DNA from: Galbula dea
Lineage: Eukaryota; Chordata; Aves; Piciformes; Galbulidae
Assembly: GCA_013399015.1 (NCBI GenBank)
Contig: VWZX01001042.1
Coordinates: 597,893 to 661,892 of the forward strand
Direction of reading: 5' to 3'
Length of the DNA stretch: 64,000 nucleotides
Positions 48,572 through 61,192 of the stretch are shown piece by piece; the stretch's first letter is position 1, and each line of letters starts with the position of its first letter. The translations under genes and the position numbers were made by a program. A model generated the notes under the pieces. It did not search any database and was not told where the DNA came from. It saw nothing but the letters and a program-made list of their open reading frames with translations.

Positions 48572-51500
48572 GTGGGTTTCCTGAGCGGGCGGAAGTGGGG
48601 CTGGGGTGCCTCTGAGGCAGGGAGAGCTGCGGCCGCGGTGCCTGACAGCAGCCCGCCTTCTTCCTTGCTTGACAGGGTTGCTGCTTTCTGTTGAGTTGGG
48701 TGCTTCCGGGGCTGCTGCTGCCGTGAAGCGAGCTTGGGCGGGTGGGTGCATGGTACAGTAGGCGTGTGTCCCCTGGTCTCAGTCCATGTCGGGTGGTGTC
48801 TGGTAACGGCCCTCGGGGCTGGGAAAGGCAGTGTTTGCCACGGGGAGGCCCAGGTGCCGCTCTTGGGCACCTGTGAGGGAGGTCGGGCCGGTTATCCGTT
48901 GGCCGAGCTGAGCTGCTCCTCTCACCGGGCCTGTCGGGGCGGTTCTGCGCCCGCTTTGCTGTTAGATGATTGGCGATACCCTGGAGCTCTTGTCAGCACA
49001 GGTCTTCTGCCCTGTGAGGGGTCGGCGCTGTAAGCTGGTACAGAGGGGGATGGCCTGTGGGAGGGAGCTCTCGGCTGCTCCCGGAGAGGTTCCGGACATT
49101 GCCAGTCGGCGAAGTAGCGAACTGGCTGGATTTGCCTCACTACGGTGCTCAAAAGAAAAATTACTTAAGCAGGCTAAGAAGCCAGGCACATACAGAAGAC
49201 CCTCAGTGCTAGAGGACAGTGATTTGGCAGACCAGGGAGGTCCATAGGCACAGGCTTGGATATCAGCACTTTGAGTTGTGCTTTGCATTCCGACAATCCC
49301 AGTGCAGAGGTATCTGAGATGCCTTTTGCTGTGTCAGCTTTGCTGCTCAGCAGTACTTTATAGTTGTGCTCAAAACTATTAAGTCCAAACATAAGTCCAA
49401 AGTGAGAATGAATCATAGTTTGATTTCTGTGGCCAAATGTTGTGAATTGACTGGGGATGAGGGAAGGAGAGTTCATATTCAGGGACTGCCTTTTTAAAAT
49501 AGTGCATGGCCTGCACTTAAATGAAGCATTAGACAGTACTCAGTGAAGGGAGGGATGATAACTGAATTGTCTGATAAATCTCATGTCTGGTGTAGATTAA
49601 CTGTGTTAGAACCATGTTCTTGCCTTCTGTATCACGTTATATTATGTACCACTGTTTCAGTTCCTTCATAAAGTAGTTGATGGCATATGTGGCCGTGCGT
49701 ATCCTCGATACCAGGATTATGGCAGTATTTGGAGCTTGTCGGAGTGGATGGAGGTTTTGGAAGAAACAATAACGTATTTTAAAACTGCAGTTGGCAAAAA
49801 AGTATCTGATGAGGAGGTAAGGGCTCATCACTGTCCAGGATTGACTTTGCAAGGTCATACTGGAGTGACCAGTCTTCTGGTTTATTTAGTCCTGAAGTCT
49901 TTTTGTAGTATAGCATTTGATAGGCAGGGTAAGCCTAAGGAGGTAGAAGGTGAGCAGCATTTAGAGTTACACTGTGAAGACTTCTGAAAGAAAAAGTGAA
50001 GCTGTCACTTAAAAAATAGCACTGGATAATACTTGTTAAAATACTGTTTTAGTTATTTCAGTTGATATTAAATATCACTAAATTAAATTCTTTTCCTTAA
50101 AATACATAACCTGTCATTACTGTTCATTAGCAATAAAACCAATTCACACTCTTTTCAGTCTTTGTTCATTACTACTTCATTGAAGTGTTTTAAAATATTG
50201 ACTGCATGTAAATCCAAAACAAAAGTCTAGACTTGTGAATGGAGGACCATAAGGAATAGTGACTATAATTAAGGGCATTCCAATATGTACTAACTTTGCA
50301 AAAACTTGTTCCTTTATCAGAAAACTTAATTCACATAACTCGTATTTGACTACCTGCTAGTAGCTAGGTCAAAGATACTTATGTAGCTAGAGGAAATGTC
50401 CATGCCTCGGTTCTGTCTGTTTCAGCTGTAATGTATTGTGTTTTGTCTCTGCTCTGATGTTCAGAAACTTTCAGAGCTAAGCCTGAATTATTTGTTTGTG
50501 TGGTTTTTGGTTTGATCTTAGAGTGGCACCTAAGACAGTCGATAAAGGCTCCATTCTCCCCTCACTTAATTTAAATGAGAAGAAAATTATTTTTTTCTTG
50601 GCACATTGGTGTGGTAAATACTTTACCTATCAAACACAAAGAGCAGCCTCTGAGGGCTGTATAAGAAAGATGACACTATGAAGTCTAGTGTAACAGCTGT
50701 CTGGGTAGAGCCTAGCTATTCCAAGTGTACAGGTTATTTCTGTGGTTCATAGTTTAAGCAATCACAAATATTTTTTTTTTTTGTAGGCTGCTCAGCAGAT
50801 AAATGAGTTAAATTCAAGCTATCAAGAAGCAATCACAAAATGTCTAAAAGGAAGAAAGGAAGAAATCAGGAGTGCTCTAGTGGAAAGTGTAAATGCAATC
50901 TCTTCTGCCCAGCTGCAGGACTTTGACTGGCAGCTAAAGGTAAAAGTGTTGCCTTAATGTTGTTTGAAAGAAGTAACACAGAAGTAGCTATTGATAATAG
51001 TTGCTGTAGGCCTGCTCATTCTGGAGCATGGTTCAGTTTTTATAGGTATCAGAAAAGCACATTCATGATATCACATCAGAGACTTGCCAGAAATCTGTAT
51101 AAACTGTAGAAGTAAAATTATTTTTGTGTTTGTTTTCTCCTTTCTTTTAAAACTGCAATACCCATATCTTTCCTAAAAGGAAACTGAGTGTTTCTCAGGA
51201 ACACCTGGAAGTTTTGTATGCTGTTATGATTTTGAGGCCTGAGTAGACAGTATTTTTACTCAGAGAAGAAAAAGTTACTTAACTCTAGGACTAGTACATT
51301 GACTCAGGGTGTGTTTCCCTTTTTTCAAACTTCTAGATTCCTGCAATAAATGATTACTTAATAATTAGTTTGAAATTGTTTCTTTAGACTTAGTTTGAGA
51401 ATAAGCCAATGATAACTGTTTTCTAAAGTCAGCTGCTTTAAATTAAAGCTATATCAAAGACTTAACATTATTTATACTGTTTATATTTTTAGTTATTCCA

Positions 51501-53800
51501 TGGGATCTGTTAAACAGATAATGTAGAGCTGTTAAATAGCTTTCTATTCAACAAGAGTGTTAAATAATTCGTGCAGTAAACAGCTTTGGAAATCAAAGAG
51601 CAATTCACACAATAGACAAGATTTAGCACGGGCATATATGGTATCATAATGTGCTTCAGATGGACTGCTTCTAGGGAATGATCTCTCGGTAACTGCATTT
51701 ACTGCAGACAGAAATATAATATGAACTCTTGTGTTTTGTGGTTTTCTTTTCTTGAGGATTTTTTGAGTTTCTGTTTTATGCTACAAGTTCCTGGTACATG
51801 TCTGAACTACGTATTCAGTTTGTTTTAAACCACTTTTTTTTCTTTTTACTTTAACTGGTTGTGATTTTATTTTTGTTTTGCTTACCTTGGTTGAATCCTA
51901 CCTAGGAGATTGTATCTCCTCTGCTATACCACATTCTGCTCTCCAAATAATGTAGGTATGTAAAATACTGACCTACAATATTGTCAACTGATCTTTGATT
52001 TTAATATCATACTCACCAGAGTAAGTATAATAGTAAATGAAAAAGAAAGCAGGATTGGTATATAAACCTCTTCATCAGTGTTCCTTGAATAGTATATCTG
52101 ACAAAGTGCTTGGTCAATGGTAGAGAGCTTGAGAACTGCATGAAGGTGTACTCTTTCTCCCAACTGTTCCCTTCTATGAGGCCTTTCTTACTTAGGAAAG
52201 ACTGAAAACATAATGGCTTACCTTATACTTGGTTGGTTTTGTTTCATCATTCTGCATAGCTTGCTCTCTCCAGTGATAAAATCTCCATGCTGCAAATGCC
52301 ACTTCTCAATCTTGATTTGGATGTGAGAGAAAATGACCAAATTAAACCAGTTTCCATAGAGATGAATAAGGAAGAATTGCAGAACCTAATAAATGCACTG
52401 GAAGCTGCTAATAAGGTAACTTTTACAGATACCATCCTTCTCATGTGCTGATTTATTATAACTGGAATTGTTTGTTCTGAGTATCCTCATTCACTGGCAA
52501 AGTTACTACAGAGTTACAGAAAGCCTTGCATCAGACAGACTGTCTTTGATAGGCTTCAGGGGGGTTTTTAGCACACTTTAGTCTAGAATTAGTTTAAAAT
52601 GTAATTAAAGTCTTGGAAAGCATTAATAGTCTGTTTAGACCACCATTAAAAGGTCTTGTGAGAATAGGAAGAGAGGCAAATTAATTGACAAACTTACCAG
52701 ATGAGAACTGATTTATTTTTTTTAAAGATTGGAGAGAACTCCCACGTTCCCCAGCTTTGCAAAATGTCAGTGGCTGGGAATGAATGTGGGAGGTATGTTT
52801 GGTTCAAATTGGCTGCTTTAACTTTCATGGCATAGTAAATGGGGAAGAAAGTTACAAAGACTGCAGCACAGTAACCCAAGAGAAGAATTTTGGGTTAAAC
52901 TTTATTTGGAGTGTCTCAGATTTCTCAATGGAAAAGACTGAGAAAAGCAAGAGTTTGAAGAAAAATTTTTACAGGAAAAAGTGTCAACTGACTTGCAACC
53001 TGGTGATAACTGCAGATCCTAGAGTCCCTCCTTGTTCAATTACCTTTTATGATTAATTCTGGCTCTGTTAAAAAGTGGGGGAGTTGTTGGTTTGGGTTTG
53101 TTTGTTTGGTTGGTTTTTTTAATCTGAAAATGTCATTTAAGTGTTATCTGGGAGATGGAATTCTCTGACATCTTGCTGGGTTGATGTGAAAGTGTATCAA
53201 TGCATTTTAGAACTTAGCAGCTTCAAGTTGCTTCATAACATTTAGCAGTTTAGGGATTTCTTTAGATGTTTTATGTAATGTTATTCCAGCTATACAGCAT
53301 ATAGCTGGAATGTGTAGACCAGCATTTACAAACAAATCTTCATCAGTGAGTAACAACAGAAAATAATAGATTTATAGGCAATAGTGCTATTATAACTTAG
53401 ATTTAACTATTAATACTTTGAATTAAAGAAGATATTAAGATTGTCTTCCAGTTGCTTTAATGAAGCTGTGAGACCTCTGACTAACTATGTAATTCCCAGA
53501 TACAGGTGGGATATACGGGACCTGGAAATTACCATTCTGCTTTTTGATTACAGGGAGCTAAGGAATGGTTTGCATGCAGTAAGTGCTCAAGAAAGTTACT
53601 AGAAGTGGTAATTATGTAAAAAGAGAGCTGACAGAGGGATGGTGTATTTTCCAGAGGAAAAACACTTCTATACAGTTGTATATTATACTTGTAAAAGAAA
53701 GCAAAAATGTGTATTTCCTGGACTGCTTAAGCTTTGATCTCATCCAGTTTTAATCTCATTCGTTTTCTCCTTTTTGAAGGTTGTCTTGCAACTGAAATGA
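48527..53800 (+). CDS. COMMD8: COMMD8, COMM domain-containing protein 8 (complete, 5 exons)
   Basis: Exons 48,527-48,571, 49,661-49,816, 50,787-50,939, 52,260-52,415 and 53,780-53,800 join in phase 0 into 176 codons, close to the human 183. The N-terminal helical domain carries IDGICGRAYP-like and SEWMEVLEE segments; the COMM domain occupies roughly 110-176, with AQLQDFDWQLK, LALSSDKI and the leucine-rich EELQNLINALEAANKVVLQLK ending. The family builds the CCC part of the Commander complex, which recycles membrane proteins from endosomes and has been tied to NF-kB control; COMMD8 pairs with other COMMD subunits. The start ATG has G at -3, no in-frame ATG lies upstream, and the N-terminus is shorter than the human one. 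Divergent from ATP10D, as in other amniotes. Confidence 0.96.
49661..49816 (+). CDS. COMMD8: COMMD8 exon 2 (residues 16-67)
   Basis: Acceptor TGTTTCAG ends at 49,660; donor GTAAGG at 49,817. Encodes FLHKVVDGICGRAYPRYQDY and EWMEVLEE, nearly colinear with human COMMD8. Confidence 0.96.
50787..50939 (+). CDS. COMMD8: COMMD8 exon 3 (residues 68-118)
   Basis: Acceptor: a T-run followed by GTAG ending at 50,786; donor GTAAAA at 50,940. Encodes INELNSSYQEAITKCLK and AISSAQLQDFDWQLK, the start of the COMM domain. Confidence 0.96.
52260..52415 (+). CDS. COMMD8: COMMD8 exon 4, COMM domain (residues 119-170)
   Basis: Acceptor GCATAG ends at 52,259; donor GTAACT at 52,416. Encodes LALSSDKI, MPLLNLDLDVREN and EELQNLINALEAANK of the COMM domain. 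Confidence 0.96.
53780..53800 (+). CDS. COMMD8: COMMD8 exon 5, last codons and stop (residues 171-176)
   Basis: Acceptor TTTTTGAAG ends at 53,779. Encodes VVLQLK then TGA at 53,798-53,800, identical to the usual COMMD8 C-terminus. The exon continues as 3' UTR. Confidence 0.93.
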   Translation, partial: VVLQLK

Positions 53801-54235
53801 TGGAATTCAGATCAACAGTATCTGCTGGTGATGGCTCCTGAATTGGCTTGAACAGGGAAAAAAAAAGTTCTCTGCAAAAGCCAAAAGTTGTTGATGCTAT
53901 AACTTAGTGAAGGGAGGAGGCCGGTATGACTTGTGACCAAACAAACTATTATGCCTTTGGTGAAAATAATAAAGTCTTGTATCTCTTAGTCCAAAAATAT
54001 AAAAATCAAATGTGCAGTTGCTTTAAGTACTAAAAATAGTACTATGAAAAAGTATTACTTATGACACTTGCCATACTTGTTTTGGTTAAACTTTGGCAGC
54101 GACTGCACAGGTGCCTAGTGAAACTAAGGTGACTTACTTGCATAATATGTTATCTAAGGTGCCATGACAAAGTACATGTAGCAGTAATGTGTTTATACTT
54201 GTAAATACTAAATAAAACACCTGATTTTGTGTGTG
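53801..54235 (+). terminator. COMMD8: COMMD8 3' UTR with two poly(A) signals
   Basis: After the stop codon the sequence is non-coding, with AATAAA hexamers at 53,968-53,973 and 54,211-54,216, so two alternative 3' ends are likely. An antisense CR1 begins about 100 bases past the second signal. Confidence 0.7.
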
Positions 54236-54329
54236 AATAATTGCACTAAGATGTTTCTTGATCTATTAGTTGCTAAACCTGAAATCTTTTTAGACATTGG
54301 GAAAAATCAGCTTTATCAACAAAACCAGT

Positions 54330-54735
54330 ATAGAATCGTAGAGTGTTTGAGGTTGGAAGCCACCTCTGGAAGTCACCTTATTCAACCCCCATGCTCAAGC
54401 AGGACCTCCTTCTTGAAGAACGTCCAGCCTTCCTTGACCCCTTTTACCCTTCAGGACTGTCTCCCAACCAGTGTCTTAAACAATTCAAAGTCTGCCCTCC
54501 AGAAGTCTAAGGTAGCAGTTCTGCTGACCCTCCCTCTCACATCTGCAAGAATTGAAAACTGTCATTTTGTGATCACCATTCCCAAGACAGCCTCTGACCA
54601 CCCCATCTCTCACTGGTCCCTCTCTGTTCATAAACAGCAGGTCTAGCAGGGCATCTCCCCTAGTAGGTTCACTCACCAGCTGCATGGAGAAATTGTCTTC
54701 CACACATTCCAAAAACCTCCTAGACTGTTTATATG
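54330..54735 (-). mobile_element. CR1 LINE fragments (3' end and endonuclease), antisense
   Basis: 54,330-54,415 is a backwards CR1 3' end (TAGAATCGTAGAGTG octamers, GAGGTTGGAAGCCACCTC, TTCAACCCCCATGCTCAAGC). 54,490-54,735 on the minus strand translates to CR1 endonuclease (RFLECVEDNFSMQLVSEPTR, GDALLDLLFMNREG, LGNGDH). Either one deleted copy or two adjacent insertions. Confidence 0.85.
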
Positions 54736-55774
54736 TTGGTGAAATTTCTGTGGTTTTGCAGGTACTATGTACAGACCTTTTAAGCATGTAATTAAAATCA
54801 GAAACAAGACTTTGTACAGTTGAACCAAAAGTCCTAACAAAAATAGTATATATAATGGACACACTGTATGAGGTTTTCATTTCAGCATGTTAAAAGCACC
54901 TACAGAATTTCCATTATATCAGCAGGCCTGCAATTTTAATTAGAAAATGCAGTGTATCTTGATACAAAATATAAAACTGAATTATAAAAATAATTTACCT
55001 TGTCCTCCACTGGCATTCATTACACTTCTCTCCATTTCATAGTGTTCTTCCATTGATTCAGACAAGTCATGTTTTTTCTTGCAATCATTTCAGCTTTGAT
55101 CTTGGTACCCTAAAGTGAATCAGAATTGGATCTACCAGCAAACTGTTGGAGCCGATCTCTGAACAGAGTTAGCAGAGCACAGATCACTCCTTTTTGAAGT
55201 GCGTAGTGCCTTCAAGTAAGAAGCCCTAGTGATGTAAATTAAGAAACATTCATCGGGGAGCAGCACTAGCTTTCGGCTAGCAGGCAATGATAAACGCTCC
55301 TTTTGGGCAGCGTATGTCTTCAACATTTACAATGGAAGAAAAGCTATTTCAAGGATAGAAAAAGCGAGTGTAGCTTGTGCAATGGTGAGCTCTAACACGC
55401 TGATTTGTTCGCTGGACTTATCTGTACTGCCCAGGTATTCCCTCGGCAGCTTTTTTTCTATGTGATGGTTTTTCCCTCTGGGTACGTATCCATGTCACTG
55501 CTCTAAAGGAACACGTCCGCTTTTGTGACAGAGCAGTACTTGCAACTGGACGATGACGTCTGAACACAAATTTCACAGAATTCAAGTAGGGGGAAGCTGA
55601 AATATTTCAATTATGTTCACAGTAGCTGTCAAAAGCAGTTACAACTGCGGCAGTCTAGCATTATTTCCCCAACTATGTAAGACCGTGACCGTAATGACAT
55701 TTAACTGATTTAACAACAAAAATTGATCTAATTCAGTTACACCCCTTCCCTAAAAATCAAAGTCAGCTTCTCCA

Positions 55775-56030
55775 CGCGGGATCCGCCTGTGGCCGAGCTC
55801 CAGCGCCGCTCCCAAGGCGCACACACAGGCAGACCGAGGAGGCACAGGGCAGATCTTTGGCTCTCCCAGAGCTATGTCCCCCCCGCCCGGCAGCGCTTCC
55901 CGCTCGCCACAGGGGGGCGCCCGGGCTCCGCACTTTGCAGCGGCGGCTGGCGCCGTCGGGGCCGGCGGGGTCAGGGCCGCTGCCCCCAGCCCCGGTGTGC
56001 TTAATGGCTGGGCTTCATTCGGCGGATGTG
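55775..56030. promoter_or_regulatory. Orphan small CpG island downstream of COMMD8
   Basis: A short GC-rich, CpG-dense block in AT-rich DNA, about 1.6 kb past the COMMD8 3' end. The flank at 55,380-55,600 also keeps several CpGs and a CRE-like TGACGTCT (about 55,554-55,561). No coding exon was recognised beside it. Confidence 0.5.
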
Positions 56031-56218
56031 TTGGGATTTAAATACATTTGCTCAGTATTTCTGGAACAAATATGGACTGATTTCTGGGCTGACACCCCTA
56101 GCAGTCTAACCCACTTAATCAAACAATTTTCCCGGGATTTCTGCATGTGATCTTGTTGACCTAAATAATAAGTGATTGCTGAGATATTTCTTTTTTTATT
56201 AATACAAGTCTCAAGAAA

Positions 56219-56305
56219 ATCATAGAATCATTAAGATTGGGAAAGACCTCAAAGATCATCAAGTCCAACTATTGACCGAACACTACCATGCCCAACAAAC
56301 CATGT
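56219..56305 (-). mobile_element. CR1 LINE 3' end, antisense
   Basis: ATCATAGAATCATTAAGATT, GGGAAAGACCTCAAAGATC and AAGTCCAACTATTGACC: the 3' end of another CR1 subfamily, read backwards, just past the orphan CpG island. Confidence 0.85.
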
Positions 56306-59300
56306 GGCAGAATTGTTTGATCTATTTAAAATTTTGTTGGCTTGATGGATTCTTTCCAGCTTCAAAAACATTAAAATACATTTAACTGCCCAGCTCAAGA
56401 TATTCAACTTCTGCTTCTTAGAAAGTAATGTCTAGAAAAGATAGAAATGATAATACAGTCCTTGATATGGCAACATTTTTTTGTTTGGTTTGTTTGTTTT
56501 TCTTGTAGAGCAGCAGCTGAGAGTTTACTTGAGAATACTTAGGCAAGTACCACAGATCTAAAAAGTAACTAGATTCAAGCATGGCAAGAAATAGCCTATG
56601 TATAAATCTTGTGGTTCACAGAAAATAAGATATTTTAGAAATGTTGCTGACATTGTGATACAGCCAAGGTTAAGTGTGTTAGATGTTAAATTCACCAGGC
56701 TGTTTTATTTTCCACTGCAGCACTTACCATCTCAAATACCTCTGGGATAAATAAAAGTGTTACATTAACTTAACAAATAAAGCAATGGTTCTACTATTAT
56801 TACCAATTCCATAAAGATGTCCAAAAGGAGCCCTATTTTCCTTCTGATTCTCCAGGGTAAGCAGCTCCAAAACACCCAGCAACAGAGCCTCTGCCCTAGG
56901 GATCTGAGTCTAAATAGGGCACTTCAAAAGAATATTTCCACTTCGTGTGTGTGCCTCAAATCATTTGGCCTTGTGTAAGGACATGAGGCTGGAACTTAAC
57001 CCTCTTCCACCACTACTGAATCATTCCTTTCCTAACAACTTAGTCTTTGTAGCTGAATGTATTTTTACAATGTAATTTTCCTTGTTTTACACAATTAATC
57101 CTGTTACAATATTCAAGCAGGAAGATAAAGCATTTCTTCAGACACTGCTGAGGTGATCCATGTAGTGGTAAATTTATTGTACTCTTTCAGCTTAAACCCA
57201 ACAGGTGTACAGGACACCATAGATCTGAAGATGTATTTTGGAAGGCAATGTTAGTTGTTGACATTAAGGTGATAGAACTTCTTGAAAAGGTTCCCTGCCA
57301 CCTGTGTTTGGGTGAGTGTTTGCTATCTACAAATTACTTTCTTTTTCACTGAGAAATACTTTCTATAGGCAGATGGCAGATTGCAAATGGGAATGTGAGC
57401 CAGAATTTAGACTAAGCAATACTGACCCAAATGAAGACCTGATTAGACTTATGGAGTATTACAAATCACCACTTATTTAAGAAGTTTTATCAAATAAATA
57501 TAAATTTAATATACAGGGCAATCTGCTCCATCCCAGTTGGAGACATCACTTGCTATCCATTAGAATCAGAAGATAAATGTTGTTGCAGCGTAAAAACAAT
57601 CTTGCAACATCCTAATCTACTTCGCAGAGTGAATTATAACATTGCCTTACTGTGTAATACTGGGTTACTGTTACTTGCTATCATTTTTTGCCCCTCTAAC
57701 TTTTTAAAACTCATTTGCCAGTGAGGTTTGATACAAGATTGAAAGATGTTTGGGAGAGGAATTGTTTGGTTTTGCTTAATATCTCTTTAATGGCTAACAC
57801 AGCAGGACTTCTCAGTGTCCCTGTAGTCTCAATAGATGGAAACACTGAAGGTTTCTGGCTAAGTAATCAGACTTGTACTGACAATGCCTTCCTAGTTTAT
57901 TTGACTACTTCCATGCCGGTGATGTCAAAGGACCTACTGAGCCTAAAAATATAATGCAGTGTACAGTCAGACATACACATTAATATGTTTTATCTAGTAT
58001 GGCTTTCATGTGCAAGAGTGCCTCTTATAAGGCATATTGGTATTTTTGTAATTTTTTTTCCTGTTCACCATTGAGTGTTTCATTCTCATTAGCTATAAAG
58101 AAACAAACCAAGGAAATATTAGGAAAAGACAGCAAATGCAAAATTGTTTGTTTTCATTTCATATACTTCCCAATTTATGTTGTGCTATTTCTTGACTATT
58201 ATATGCAGTTTTCTTTCCCAAAACTAGCTGTATTAAGTTTGCTACAAAGAAGGGTCATGGAGATGATAAAGGATAGACTTGCTTCCATTGAAGGAAGGAC
58301 TGACAGAGTCATGACTCTTCAGCCTCCAGGTAAGGTTGCTGAGGGCATGTTATGATAGAAATCTGTAAGATCCTAAGTTATCATGGTCAGCTTGACCAGG
58401 ACATGATTATTCACAATCCCTCAAGACTTCCAGACCAAGAAAGTAAGTAATTATATGTATAGTGGCTAGTTTGAAAGACATAGAGGGAAATACAATGTAC
58501 AGACCTCTAGCTAGTTTCTCATATTATAATCTAGTTTGAGTGGCTCAGGAGCATGATGTTTTAAAATGTTTTTTTTTCCTGGAGGCCTGGTTTTGCAATC
58601 CCTTATCTCTTTTGCTAACTCAAAGGACTTCCGCACCTTCACATGAACCAGAGTAAGGTAACTTGCCTGCAGTGCTGTCAGGAGCACGTTTTATGTAGAG
58701 CTTATAATAATCACTCTTTTCACCCCTCAGTTTCCTCCTCTTTCCTTCTTATCTGGAGCTGCTGTACAGTAGATGGTTATCCCAGTCTGAGCCATAATCC
58801 TGGAAGTTTTTTCTGATGTGAATTGCTTTACAAAGTTAAAAAGAGCTATCCTATTTATAAGCACATTATATAAATGTTAGCAACAGAGGTCCAGCTGCTT
58901 AGCGTTCAATTAATTTAGTTCAGTCAGTATTGCATGGTACATAGTTTTGTCTGCTCGTATTGTAAAGACATCTTGCCCTTGAGCACTTATTTCATTTGAC
59001 ACATTAAGATATACTTCTAAGTGCTCTTATTTTGTTGCCAGGCAGATTCCCCCAATTTTAGATACAGCTGTTGTACTCACTGAAAAAGTCATTTGCAATC
59101 CAGGTCCATCTGTTGGTGCTCCAGCATGTCAGGCCCAAACCTCCTCTGGTTTAAGGCAGCAGAGTCAATGTTTTCAACCGGACTCAGACTGCAGGTGAAT
59201 CAGGACATGTGATGCCATCATGGCTTACATACATGGCAAGCACACCTTGTATTTCCATGCAGTGCTATGTTCCTCCATCTGAGATGGCGAAAACCCTTTA

Positions 59301-60000
59301 AGAATTTTTGTTACTTAATTTAGGTGTGTAATTTTTTCAGAGGTAATGATGTAGGCAAGCAAGAGATCTCTGTACTTGGCCTTTTTAGGTAAACAATGAG
59401 AATGAAATTTCATGGTAGTCTCATTCACTGTTCTGACTGTAAGTAGCTGAATTTCAATTAATAAACAATTGTAGAAAGATTTAAAGTTATACTGAGCTAC
59501 AAGGAAAATGTTTGTTTAGTCAAAATTAAAGATAATGGAGTGACAAGAAGTACCTTTCTAAACAAAAATAATTTCAAATAAAAATACCAACTATTTTGAC
59601 ATTTGAAAATGAAATATTCTTTTTTGAAAACACATTTTACAATGCACATGTATTGTGCATGTATTACACTTTTTTGCACACATATTCTGCCAAAATAGTT
59701 ACACATTCCTGAATAAATATACTTCACTAGGGAAAAAGCCTTGTCTGAGAAATACCGTGTTGTTCCTTATGACATTGTTACAAGACCATGAAATGAAATG
59801 TAGATTTAACTGTTGTTTTAAATCTTTGTCACTGATCCACTTTACTTCTGCAAGTATAAGTAAATACTAATGCTGTGCTGCCAAGAAAGAGGAGTGAGAA
59901 ATTCCTACAGAGAACAAACACTTAGGTTAAAGTACATCCAGAGATGTACTTGGTAATAGATTTATAGCTGTAACAGGAAAAAAAAAACCAACCCAAATCC
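56306..60000. other. Downstream intergenic DNA
   Basis: Nothing beyond the old CR1 at 58,232-58,445. No GABRB1 exon, expected on the minus strand from synteny, was recognised here or up to 64,000. Confidence 0.5.
58232..58445 (+). mobile_element. Old, diverged CR1/L3-type LINE fragment
   Basis: Similar to older amniote CR1 3' regions: GAAGGGTCATGGAGATGATA, GACTCTTCAGCC, TGATAGAAATCTGTAAGATC and GATTATTCACAATCCCTCA. It has no clear tail and is much more diverged than the other copies. Confidence 0.55.
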
Positions 60001-60330
60001 CAACCAAGATCTTACACTTGGACTTCTTGAACTTCATACAGTTCTCATGGGCTGACTTTTCAAGTTTATTCAAGTCCCTCTGGATGGCATCCCACTCTTT
60101 TGGTGTATCAACTGCACCACTCTGCTTTGTGTCATCTGCAAACTTGCTGAGGGTGCACTCGATACCTCTGTCCAGGTCATTAATAAAGAGATCAAAGAAC
60201 ACCAGTCCCAAGACAGAGCCCTGAGGGACACCACTCATCACCGGTCTCCACCTAGACATAGAGCCGAGCCATTGACTGCAACTCTCTTGCCACGTCTGTT
60301 CAGCCAATTTCTTATGCACCTAGTGGTCCA
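60001..60330 (-). mobile_element. CR1 LINE ORF2 fragment (reverse transcriptase), antisense
   Basis: The minus strand encodes SGVPQGSVLGLVFFDLFIND, SKFADDTKQSGAVDT and IQRDLNKLEKSAHENCMKF. FADD is the catalytic motif; RT fragment without a 3' end. Confidence 0.92.
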
Positions 60331-60744
60331 CCTTTCAAATCCTATATGCTATATTCCTTCTACTTCCCCTCCCCCTTTATACACTTCAGGTCTCTCTACA
60401 AAATGGAGGAGGATTGATTTCATACAGTTTTAAAGTGTATGGATGAAAAACGATATACATTTTTTTAGTAGTACCAGTATTCTGTTGTATTCTACCATAG
60501 TTTTGCTATTTTGTTCCTGATCATTGCTAGCACAAACTAAACCTCAGAAACACAGGTAGCCCAAAAAATGCTGATAGCTTTCACTGCCTAACCTAGCTGT
60601 GAACTACAGTCTGTGTCACTGTGTTTAAAATGATGCTGGCTTATCTCAGTGCTCTAGCAGAGGTAAGTTTTCTCAGAAGAAGCCAGCTTCATAAGCAATG
60701 GGAGTTATTTCTACAGAACCAAGACCAGAATTCAGTCTGAAGTT

Positions 60745-61192
60745 CCTTTGAGGGCTGGAGCACCCCACCTATGAGGACAGGCTGACAGAGTTGGGATTGT
60801 TCAGCCTGGAGAAGAGAAGGCTTCTAGGGGAACTTCTGGTGGCCTTCCAATACCTAAAGAGGGCCTATAAAAAGGGGGAGAGAGACTCTTTACCCAGGTA
60901 GAATGCAATAGGACAAGGGGAACAGTTTCAAACTGAAGGAAGGAAGAAAGATTTAGATTAGATACTAGGAAAAAATTCTTTACCTAGAGGGGGAGTGAGG
61001 CACTGGAACAGGTTGCCCAGAAAGATTGTTGCTGTCCCATCCCTGGCAGTGTTCAAGGCCAGGCTGGATGTGGCCCTAGGCAACCTGGTCTAATGGATGG
61101 CATCCCTGCCCATGGCAGGGGAGTTGGAGCTAGATGATCTTTAAGGTCCCTTCCAACCTGGGCCATTCTATGAATCTATGAATGAATCTATT
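60745..61192 (+). mobile_element. CR1 LINE 3' fragment
   Basis: GAGGGCTGGAGCACC, GGGATTGTTCAGCCTGGAGA, GGAACAGGTTGCCCAGAAAG and CCCATGGCAGGGGAGTTGGA, ending CCATTCTATGAATCTATGA. Good-quality 5'-truncated copy. Confidence 0.93.

Larger units (their letters stand above)
48360..49130 (+). promoter_or_regulatory. COMMD8: COMMD8 CpG-island promoter
   Basis: GC- and CpG-rich block covering the first exon and early intron 1, in AT-rich surroundings. No TATA box is apparent. It contains an NRF1-like site, an E-box and a TFIIIC B-box match, each listed separately, consistent with a housekeeping promoter. Confidence 0.8.
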
